A stretch of DNA of 9,347 nucleotides, from assembly GCA_946885905.1 (NCBI GenBank), contig CAMPHL010000061.1, forward strand, positions 1-9,347, written 5' to 3'. Each line of letters begins with the position of its first letter. Within the stretch, counting starts at the first letter, position 1. The translations under genes were made by a program, and so were the position numbers. The notes under the pieces were generated by a model. The model saw nothing but the letters and a program-made list of their open reading frames with translations. It had not been told where the DNA came from and ran no database searches. Shown here in pieces: positions 1 through 5,302 of the stretch. The DNA comes from an uncultured Pseudomonadota bacterium. GTDB taxonomy: Bacteria > Pseudomonadota > Gammaproteobacteria > Burkholderiales > Usitatibacteraceae.

Positions 1-903
1 GTCATGTACGGCGTTTCGGGCGAATGCTGGCTGCCCGAAAGCGAGGTCCCGTGGTTGCGCGGCTGGGAGGGCAGCCAACCCGTGCGCGTGGGCAACGGTG
101 CCGCCAGCCAGCGCCAGCTCGACGTCTATGGCGAGCTGATCGAGACGCTGCATGCCGCGCGCGAGGCGAAGCTCGCCGGCCTCGACGAGGCGTGGAAGCT
201 GCAGAAGGTGCTGCTGCGGCATCTGGAGCAGGCGTGGAAGGAGCCCGACCACGGCATCTGGGAAACCCGCGGCCCGGCGCGGTTCTTCACGCATTCGCGG
301 TTCATGTGCTGGGTGGCGTTCGACTGCGCGCTCGCCTCCGCCGAGCGCTTCGGTCTCGATGCGCCCGTCGATCGCTGGCGCCAGGTGCGAGCCGAGATCC
401 ACGAGGACATCTGCACGCGCGGTTTCGACGCGAAGCGCAACAGTTTCGTGCAGTACTACGGCGGCTCCTCGCTGGACGCCTCGTTGCTGCTGCTCGCCCA
501 GGGCGGATTCCTGCCGCCGGACGATCCGCGCGTGACCGGAACCGTCGCCGCGATCGAACGCGAGCTCATGCGCGAGGGCTTATTGCTTCGGTATTCGCCG
601 CCCGAGGTCGACGACGGCGTGGGCGGCGACGAGGGTACGTTCCTCGTCTGCTCGTTCTGGCTGGCCGACGCATACGTCGTCGCAGGACGTTTCGACGATG
701 CGCGGCGCCTCTTCGAGCGTCTCCTCGCCATCCGCAACGACCTCGGCCTCCTCGCCGAGGAGTACGACACCGTCGGGCGCCGCCTCGTCGGAAATTTCCC
801 CCAGGCGTATTCCCACGTCGGCCTCTGCAACACGGCTTTCAACCTGGTGAAATCGAGCGGCCCCGCGGTCCAGCGCGCCGAGCATTCCGCGCCGGGTGAA
901 TAG
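1..903 (+). CDS. Glycoside hydrolase family 15 protein (glucoamylase/trehalase type), C-terminal part; 5' end outside window
   Basis: This is the C-terminal half of a GH15 inverting alpha-glucosidase; the frame is open from base 1, so the true start lies upstream. The ATG at 4 is probably internal, because the residues after it (MYGVSGE, then VRVGNGAASQRQLDVYGE) match the middle of the (alpha/alpha)6 catalytic domain. Visible family motifs, numbered from that Met, are GIWETRG with the presumed catalytic acid E87, THSRFMCWVAFD, GGDEGTFLVCSFWLAD with the presumed catalytic base E210, and NFPQAYSHVGL near the end. Bacterial members are usually about 600 residues, so roughly the N-terminal half (beta-sandwich and first helices) is missing. 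No signal peptide can be judged. Substrate (trehalose, maltodextrin or another alpha-glucoside) is not decided by what is visible. It ends with TAG 41 bp before a same-strand transporter gene. Family assignment is secure; substrate is not. Confidence 0.9.
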   Translation, partial: VMYGVSGECWLPESEVPWLRGWEGSQPVRVGNGAASQRQLDVYGELIETLHAAREAKLAGLDEAWKLQKVLLRHLEQAWKEPDHGIWETRGPARFFTHSRFMCWVAFDCALASAERFGLDAPVDRWRQVRAEIHEDICTRGFDAKRNSFVQYYGGSSLDASLLLLAQGGFLPPDDPRVTGTVAAIERELMREGLLLRYSPPEVDDGVGGDEGTFLVCSFWLADAYVVAGRFDDARRLFERLLAIRNDLGLLAEEYDTVGRRLVGNFPQAYSHVGLCNTAFNLVKSSGPAVQRAEHSAPGE

Positions 904-909
904 TTCACG

Positions 910-944
910 GTAGGCCTACGCCGTTCCGGGGTAGTGTTTGCCCC
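910..944 (+). promoter_or_regulatory. Candidate promoter with 10-bp palindrome, no Shine-Dalgarno
   Basis: The 41-bp spacer contains a perfect palindrome GTAGGCCTAC (910-919) and a -10-like hexamer TAGTGT (932-937, TANNNT) ending 7 bases before the ATG at 945. No Shine-Dalgarno sequence is visible, and no TTGACA-like -35 box sits at 16-18 bp spacing; that position overlaps the palindrome. GGGG (928-931) and CCCC (941-944) could also pair across the hexamer. A start point 6-8 bases after the hexamer would give an almost leaderless mRNA. This is inference from spacing only. Confidence 0.3.
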
Positions 945-1916
945 ATGAACGATCTGCGCCGTCTGTTCGTCCTGGGCTTGGCTGCCTTCCCGCTCGTCGC
1001 CCGTGCCGATGCGCCGGTCGACCGGGCAGCGAAAAGGCGGCTCGGCGTCATCTATTTCGCCGACCAGAAGACCATCGACTCGATTCCCTATGATCCCAAG
1101 CCGCTCGCTGCCTATGGCTGGGTGCTGGGACGCAACCTCGAGAAGGTGAGGCGCTTCTGCGATGGCGACAACGCCCGCTTCGAGCCGCTCGCGCGAGCGC
1201 TCGTGGCGGAGCGCTGCGACGTCCTGTTGGCCGCCGGCGTCGCCTGCACGCGCGCGATGCAAAAGGCCACCAGGACCATCCCCATCTGCGCGATCGTCGA
1301 CGATCCGGTGGGCAACGGGTTCGCAAGGTCCATGGCGCGGCCCGGCGGCAACATCACGGGCTTGTGCGAGGGCTACGCGGAGTCGGCGGAAAAGCAGATC
1401 GCGCTCTTGCGAACCGCGATGCCGGGCTTGTCGCGCATGGCGATCGTAACCACGGGCAGGGACTTGCAGGCGCTGAAGGACAACAGCCAATGGCTGGTGA
1501 AGGCGATCACCGCTGCCGGGATCGCCGTGGACATGCACGCGCCGGAGTCGCGCGCCCAGGTCGAAACGATCATCAAGGCCATGCCCGCAGGGAAGGGCGC
1601 GCTCTACCTGAGGTGGGTCCCCCCGAAGGAAGTCGAATCCATCGCGCGCCTGGCCAACCCGCGCCGCGTGGCGCTGGTGGGCCAGGACGAGGAGGACGTG
1701 GCGCACGGCGCGCTCATGTCCTACAGCCCCGTCGTGGCCGAGGACCACCTGCTGAACGCCATGCTGGACCGGCTGCTGCGCGGCGGCAATCCGGCGCAGA
1801 TTCCCTTCGAGCTGCCGACGCGCGCTACCTTCGTGATCAACCGCAAGGCGGCGGCCGCCATCGGCGTCAGGTTTCCGCCCGAGTTCACGGTCATGGCGAA
1901 CCGGATCGTCGACTGA
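945..1916 (+). CDS. ABC transporter substrate-binding protein, ABC_sub_bind family (PF04392-type), orphan
   Basis: Predicted periplasmic solute-binding protein of 323 residues, the usual family length. Residues 1-21 form a signal peptide (basic MNDLRR, hydrophobic FVLGLAAFPLV, ARA just before the likely cut at 21/22). A family hallmark is clear around residues 119-140: DDPVGNGF followed by ARPGGNITGL. The protein has several cysteines (around 72, 91, 101, 115 and 141) but no lipobox at the cut site, so it should be soluble. This family binds diverse, mostly unknown ligands; the TrpX-like name is sometimes used. No membrane or ATPase partner is adjacent, and the complete importer further right has its own binding protein of a different family. 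The start was chosen because it places the signal peptide correctly, although no Shine-Dalgarno precedes it. The stop TGA abuts the stop of the convergent gene. Family call firm, ligand unknown. Confidence 0.88.
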   Translation: MNDLRRLFVLGLAAFPLVARADAPVDRAAKRRLGVIYFADQKTIDSIPYDPKPLAAYGWVLGRNLEKVRRFCDGDNARFEPLARALVAERCDVLLAAGVACTRAMQKATRTIPICAIVDDPVGNGFARSMARPGGNITGLCEGYAESAEKQIALLRTAMPGLSRMAIVTTGRDLQALKDNSQWLVKAITAAGIAVDMHAPESRAQVETIIKAMPAGKGALYLRWVPPKEVESIARLANPRRVALVGQDEEDVAHGALMSYSPVVAEDHLLNAMLDRLLRGGNPAQIPFELPTRATFVINRKAAAAIGVRFPPEFTVMANRIVD

Positions 1917-2891
1917 TCAGTACGTGCGGATCACCGAGATGTACTCGCTCCCACTCTCCGGCAGCCACACTTCGCCCTTGCGCCCCAGGATCTGCCGCAC
2001 GCGCGCGTTCGGCCGCGGCATCGCGTAGGCCTCGAACTTCTCCGTTGCGGGATCGAAGCGGTACATCGCGTTGCCGGTCCACTCGCTGATCCAGGGGTGG
2101 TCGCGCTCGTCGACGTACACGGCGTAGGTGTGGGCATCTTTCTGCGGCGGCATCCACGCCTTCCATTGCTTCGTCTTCGGGTCGTACATGGAAAGCTGCC
2201 CGCTGTTCCACTCGCTCACCCAGATGCGGCCCTGGCTGTCGCTCCAGACACGGCGCGCGCCCTGGTTCTTCGTCGGTGGCTCGACGACCATCGATTCGCC
2301 GCTCTTCAGGTCGATTTTCGCGATGAAGGAGCCGGCGAGCGAGCAGTACCAGACCTCACCCGCGGGCGTGGCGCAGATACCGTAGGGGCCGCGGCCCTTG
2401 GGTGCGTCCCAGGTGGTCACCTTGCCGGTCTTCACATCGACCTTGCCGTAGATCCCGCCCTGGCCGGTGAACCAGCAGTTTCCATCGGCCCCGAAGGCAC
2501 AGGTGTTGAGGTTGGCGTACGAGGACTCCTCGAGCGGGAACTTGCGCACCTCGCGATCGGGCCAGCCGACGCGCACCATCGCGTTCTGCCCGCCGTCGGT
2601 GATCCAGGCCGCCTTGTCGGGGCCCTGGATCACGCCGTGCGGCCTCGAGCCCATGCCGAGCGCGATGAGCTCGCTTTTGCCGGTGGCGGGATCGAAGTAT
2701 CCCAGGTGCCCGCTCGCCTGCGCCGAGTACCAGATGCCGCGGTCGCTCGCGGGGGCTACGTCGTGGATCCCGGTGCGCTGCGGCGTGTCGAGCGGCCAGC
2801 CCTGGATGCGGTCTTTCGGCTGCGCCCACGCGGGCAGGACCGACGAGGCGGCGAGCGAGGCGAGGGTGGCGATGGATTGGCGTCGATTCAT
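1917..2891 (-). CDS. Exported seven-bladed beta-propeller, virginiamycin B lyase-like (Vgb/NHL/SMP-30 type)
   Basis: This 324-residue protein begins with MNRRQSIATLASLAASSVLP and AWA, a signal peptide with a twin-arginine-like RRQS start and a likely cut after residue 23, so it is probably periplasmic. The mature part is a repeat protein. A tryptophan in the same local pattern occurs at residues 54 (IWYSA), 96 (AWITD), 140 (CWFTG), 181 (VWYCS), 224 (IWVSE), 267 (PWISE) and 309 (VWLPE). The 41-44 residue spacing indicates seven blades. Loops such as YFDPATGK, KIDLKSGE, MYDPKTKQ and RFDPATEK are typical of Vgb-like proteins. True Vgb linearises streptogramin B antibiotics by elimination, but most homologues with this label have unknown roles, and I cannot confirm its catalytic residues here. 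H43, H85 and H254 sit at repeat boundaries and might face the central channel (inference). AGGA lies 8 bases before the ATG. The gene is divergent from the hydrolase and convergent with the binding-protein gene. Confidence 0.85.
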   Translation of the reverse strand: MNRRQSIATLASLAASSVLPAWAQPKDRIQGWPLDTPQRTGIHDVAPASDRGIWYSAQASGHLGYFDPATGKSELIALGMGSRPHGVIQGPDKAAWITDGGQNAMVRVGWPDREVRKFPLEESSYANLNTCAFGADGNCWFTGQGGIYGKVDVKTGKVTTWDAPKGRGPYGICATPAGEVWYCSLAGSFIAKIDLKSGESMVVEPPTKNQGARRVWSDSQGRIWVSEWNSGQLSMYDPKTKQWKAWMPPQKDAHTYAVYVDERDHPWISEWTGNAMYRFDPATEKFEAYAMPRPNARVRQILGRKGEVWLPESGSEYISVIRTY

Positions 2892-2928
2892 GGCGTGGGT
2901 CCTGGAAACGATGGGTCCGGGATGACAC

Positions 2929-2935
2929 TAGAATA
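2929..2935. promoter_or_regulatory. Candidate overlapping divergent -10 elements
   Basis: The 53-bp divergent spacer (2892-2944) contains TAGAATA. Read on + it is TAGAAT (2929-2934, one mismatch to TATAAT); read on - it is TATTCT (2935-2930, TANNNT type). It is the most AT-rich stretch in the spacer. On + the hexamer ends 10 bases before the hydrolase ATG; on - it would leave a leader of about 30 nt that includes the AGGA ribosome binding site of the propeller gene. I see no good -35 box for either direction, so the call is tentative. Confidence 0.35.
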
Positions 2936-2944
2936 CGCGGCAGC

Positions 2945-3802
2945 ATGAAAGCCCGGATTCGCGACACCGAAATCTATTTCGACATCGACGGCACGGGACT
3001 GGCGGCCGACGGCGCCGGCCTGCGCGAGAAGCCCGCCGCCTTCGTGATCCACGGCGGCCCCGGAAGCGACCACACGGGATTTCGCGGGCCGTTCGCGCCG
3101 CTCGCCGGGAAGCTGCAGCTCGTCTACTTCGACCACCGCGGCTCGGGACGCTCGGCGCGCGGCGACAAGTCCAGGTACACGCTGGAGGAGAACGTCGAGG
3201 ACATGGAGGCGCTGCGGCGCTACCTGGGCCTCGGGCGCATCGTCGCCATCGGCACGAGCTACGGCGGCATGGTGGCGATGGCGCATGCGGCGAAGTATCC
3301 CGATTCGCTCTCGCACCTGGTCCTGGTCGTGACCGCGGCGCATTCGGGTTTCATCGCGAAGTCGCGCGAGATCGTGATGAAGCGCGGCACGCCGGAGCAG
3401 CAGGCGCTGGTCGAAGCCCTCTACGCCGGCCGCATCGACACGCCCGAAAAGCTGCGCGACTACCACCACGTGATGGGTCCGCTCTATTCGGAGCGCTTCG
3501 ACGAGAAGGCCTCGCTCGAGCGCCTGCACCGCGGCATCCACTCCTCCGACGCACTGAACGCCGCCTTCGCGCCCGGAGGATTCATGCACACGTACGACCT
3601 TCGCCCGAAGCTCTCCGCGATCCGCACTCCGACGCTCGTCATCGCGGGGCGCCACGACTGGATCTGCGCGCCCGAATTCTCGCAGGAGATCCACCGGCTC
3701 GTCCCGGGCTCCGAGCTGCGCATCTTCGAGCAGAGCAGCCACTCGGTGCGCGTCGACGAGCCCGAGCGGCTGCGGCGGGAGATCCTGGAGTTCGTCGGGT
3801 AA
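2945..3802 (+). CDS. Alpha/beta hydrolase, proline iminopeptidase-like (peptidase S33-type fold)
   Basis: This 285-residue protein has a full alpha/beta-hydrolase active site. HGGPG (36-40) forms the oxyanion-hole motif typical of prolyl aminopeptidases, and YFDHRGSGRS (61-70) follows as in that family. The nucleophile elbow is GTSYGG with S105. The acid is likely D238 in GRHDW, and the base H266 in SSHS. A helical cap domain probably covers about residues 135-215. There is no signal peptide, so it should be cytoplasmic. Its length is slightly below classical proline iminopeptidases (about 310), and substrate cannot be read from sequence: peptide, ester or lactone hydrolysis are all possible. 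The ATG at 2945 is kept because the N-terminus (RIRDTEIYFDIDGTG) already makes the first strands expected of the fold, although no Shine-Dalgarno is seen and the -10-like hexamer is only 10 bases upstream. It is divergent from the propeller gene. Confidence 0.87.
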   Translation: MKARIRDTEIYFDIDGTGLAADGAGLREKPAAFVIHGGPGSDHTGFRGPFAPLAGKLQLVYFDHRGSGRSARGDKSRYTLEENVEDMEALRRYLGLGRIVAIGTSYGGMVAMAHAAKYPDSLSHLVLVVTAAHSGFIAKSREIVMKRGTPEQQALVEALYAGRIDTPEKLRDYHHVMGPLYSERFDEKASLERLHRGIHSSDALNAAFAPGGFMHTYDLRPKLSAIRTPTLVIAGRHDWICAPEFSQEIHRLVPGSELRIFEQSSHSVRVDEPERLRREILEFVG

Positions 3803-3817
3803 TCGGGCTCAAGACCC

Positions 3818-3848
3818 GGCCTGCGCCGCGGTGAGGCGCGCGCAGGTC
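3818..3848 (+). other. Inverted repeat after the hydrolase gene
   Basis: CCTGCGC (3820-3826) pairs with GCGCAGG (3840-3846), extended by one G-U and one G-C pair, with a 13-nt loop. It starts 15 bases after the hydrolase stop. No T-run follows, so it is not a classical intrinsic terminator. It could protect the 3' end of the mRNA or assist termination together with the next hairpin. In GC-rich DNA such a repeat can arise by chance. Confidence 0.3.
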
Positions 3849-3861
3849 CCGAGCGACGTGT

Positions 3862-3889
3862 GAGAAAAGCCCCGCCGGAAGCGGGGCTT
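3862..3889 (-). terminator. Intrinsic terminator for the minus-strand EF-hand gene
   Basis: A perfect 9-bp stem, AAGCCCCGC (3867-3875) and GCGGGGCTT (3881-3889), encloses a 5-nt loop. On the minus strand the stem is followed by TTCTCA, so with the stem's last two T's the transcript ends in a TTTT-rich stretch. It begins 20 bases after the EF-hand stop. On the + strand the trailing bases are CTGCG, not T-rich, so it should work best leftward but may also slow transcripts arriving from the convergent hydrolase gene. Confidence 0.8.
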
Positions 3890-3909
3890 CTGCGTGCGCC
3901 TTGCGGTAG

Positions 3910-4302
3910 CTAGTAGGTTTTGCCGCTGGCCGGCTTGTTGGTGCCCGAGCTGCTCATCGAGCCGCTGGTAGAGCTGCTCGCCGTGCTGCCCGTGGTCCCG
4001 GCCTTGCTGCGTGCCGCGACGTGCTCCTTCGCGTTGTAGTGCTCTTCCGACGAAAGCTTGCCGTCGCCGTTCTTGTCGAGGCTCGCGAAGTCCGCGGCGT
4101 GCGGGGTTCCCGCCGCCTCTTCCTTCGAGATGAAGCCGTCGGTGTTCTTGTCCATCGACTTGAACATCGCCGAGGCGCCGCCGTCGTTGGCGCCGTTCGC
4201 GCCGTTGGCCGAAGCTTGCTTGTCTTTGCCGCCCGCACTGGCGGCGAGGGGGAACGCGAAAGCCGCGGCAACCAGGGCCGCTAACAGGGTGTTGCGTTGC
4301 AT
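3910..4302 (-). CDS. Small secreted EF-hand calcium-binding protein
   Basis: This 130-residue protein has a signal peptide (MQRNTLLAALVAAAFAFPLA, cut after ASA at 21-23). A low-complexity linker rich in Ala, Asn and Gly follows, then two EF-hand loops: DKNTDGFISKEE (51-62) and DKNGDGKLSSEE (76-87). Both have the canonical ligands at loop positions 1, 3, 5, 9 and 12 and Gly at 6, so calcium binding is strongly expected. Residues about 98-130 are a Ser/Thr/Gly-rich, probably disordered tail without a membrane anchor or sorting signal. The ATG at 4302 is certain enough because AAGGAGG lies 4 bases upstream and the signal peptide starts there; a longer open frame further upstream is only a shadow of livF. 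No enzyme domain is present, so a calcium-buffering or calcium-sensing periplasmic role is inference. It lies 118 bp downstream of livF on the same strand and ends in a good terminator. Confidence 0.9.
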   Translation of the reverse strand: MQRNTLLAALVAAAFAFPLAASAGGKDKQASANGANGANDGGASAMFKSMDKNTDGFISKEEAAGTPHAADFASLDKNGDGKLSSEEHYNAKEHVAARSKAGTTGSTASSSTSGSMSSSGTNKPASGKTY

Positions 4303-4306
4303 GGTG

Positions 4307-4313
4307 CCTCCTT
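4307..4313 (-). promoter_or_regulatory. Consensus ribosome binding site of the EF-hand gene
   Basis: The minus strand reads AAGGAGG then CACC then ATG. This is an almost perfect anti-16S match and is among the two strongest sites in the window, suggesting efficient translation. It fixes the start at 4302. Confidence 0.85.
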
Positions 4314-4334
4314 GTGGCAGGGCTGCGCCTACGG

Positions 4335-4356
4335 AGTGGCGCATGCCACTTTGGCA
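4335..4356 (-). other. Two mutually exclusive short hairpins in the EF-hand leader
   Basis: In the 118-bp livF/EF-hand spacer (4303-4420), AGTGGC (4335-4340) pairs perfectly with GCCACT (4345-4350) around a 4-nt loop. TGCCA (4344-4348) also pairs with TGGCA (4352-4356) around a 3-nt loop. The two share bases 4345-4348, so only one can form at a time. No T-run follows either stem. A weak GGCCC/GGGCC stem occurs nearer livF, also without a T-run. I see no convincing promoter or livF terminator in this spacer. Confidence 0.3.
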
Positions 4357-4420
4357 GCACGGTGCGCGCCCTCGTTCTCGGTGCGGCGTCCTCCGACAGG
4401 CCCATGGGGGGCCGAAGGGA

Positions 4421-5302
4421 TCAGCCTCCCAGGAAGAGGCGCCCGACGTCGGAATTCGCGAGGAGCTCGTCGCCGGTGCCGGCCATCGCCAGCTCGCCCG
4501 AGACCAGGACGTAGCCGAGGTCGGCGAACTGCAGTCCCTTCTTCGCGTTCTGTTCCACCATGACGATGGTCTTGCCCTCGTCCTGCTGAAGCTCGCGCAG
4601 GATCTCGAAGACCATGTCGATGAAGCGCGGCTCCAGGCCGATCGAGGGCTCGTCGACCAGCAGCACCTCGGGCTCCATGACCAGGGCACGTGAAATCTCG
4701 AGCAGCCGCCGCTCCCCGCCCGAAAGCACGCTCGCCGCGTGGCCGCGGCGCGCCGCCAGGCGCGGATACCTGTCGAACACGCGTTCGGCCGCCTGCTTCG
4801 CACGGGCGCGCGAGTCGAGCAGGAAACCGCCCATCAGCAGGTTTTCCTCGACCGTCATCTGCGGGAAGACCGACTTGTCCTGGAGTATGTAGGCCACGCG
4901 CGCCTCGGCGAGCTTGCGCTCGGAGGTGAGGCGCGTGATGTCGCGCACCCGCGGGCCGTCGGCGAGCAGAATGGCGCCGCCGAAGATGCGGGTGAACCCG
5001 AAGATCGAGTGCAGCACGGTGGACTTCCCCGCGCCGTTCGGCCCGATGAGGCACAGGGACTGGCCGCGCGCGACGTGCAGCGTGAAGTCGTGCAGGATCT
5101 CCATGTTGCCGTAGCCGGCGCGCAGGCCGCGGATGGACAGGAAGGGATCGTTGCGCGCCAGCTCCATCAGCCGTTCCTCGGGAATCGCGACGCGGAGGGC
5201 CTCGGCCTCGCGCGCGACCTGATCGACGGAAATCACTGTTTCGACGCCGCCCTCGGCGTGCCCGCCGGCGAGGCCGCGTCCCGGCAGCGGCGCGGCACTC
5301 AT
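4421..5302 (-). CDS. livF: Liv-type ABC transporter ATP-binding protein LivF, with N-terminal extension
   Basis: One of the two ATPases that power the HAAT importer from the cytoplasmic face. From the ATG at 5302 it has 293 residues. It shows Walker A GPNGAGKST (87-95), a Q-loop at ILQDKSVFP (139-147), an unusual signature LSGGERRLLEISRAL (193-207), Walker B VLLVDEP (213-219), and VEQNAKKGL (249-257). In the last motif Gln occupies the usual H-loop His position, as is common in LivF proteins. The ATPase core only begins at PFLSIRGLRAGYG (53-65), so about 50 residues precede it; LivF is usually near 235 residues. The first start overlaps the livG stop as ATGA, with GGGAG 7 bases upstream. A second start, M46 (ATG at 5167), has GAGGAA 6 bases upstream and would give 248 residues. 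Last gene of the operon; the EF-hand gene follows after 118 bp. Family certain, start uncertain. Confidence 0.93.
   Translation of the reverse strand: MSAAPLPGRGLAGGHAEGGVETVISVDQVAREAEALRVAIPEERLMELARNDPFLSIRGLRAGYGNMEILHDFTLHVARGQSLCLIGPNGAGKSTVLHSIFGFTRIFGGAILLADGPRVRDITRLTSERKLAEARVAYILQDKSVFPQMTVEENLLMGGFLLDSRARAKQAAERVFDRYPRLAARRGHAASVLSGGERRLLEISRALVMEPEVLLVDEPSIGLEPRFIDMVFEILRELQQDEGKTIVMVEQNAKKGLQFADLGYVLVSGELAMAGTGDELLANSDVGRLFLGG
5174..5179 (-). promoter_or_regulatory. Internal ribosome binding site for a possible short LivF
   Basis: The minus strand reads GAGGAA, a 6-base spacer CGGCTG, then ATG at 5167, in frame with livF. The match and spacing are as good as or better than those of the upstream start at 5302. 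Starting here removes most of the extension and gives a normal LivF length. Confidence 0.4.

Noticed and set aside
456..1748. 430-codon open frame antisense to GH15 and the binding-protein gene
   Set aside because: It lies opposite two genes with clear family motifs, crosses their boundary, and has a low-complexity Arg/Gly/His-rich translation typical of GC-rich shadow frames.
3867..3889. The hairpin as a full bidirectional terminator
   Set aside because: Only the minus-strand side is followed by T-rich bases; the + side continues CTGCGTG, so strong termination rightward is not supported.
4303..4803. N-terminal extension of the EF-hand protein (open frame continues to 4803)
   Set aside because: The extra part overlaps livF out of frame and is Arg/Ser-rich; the signal peptide and AAGGAGG place the real start at 4302.
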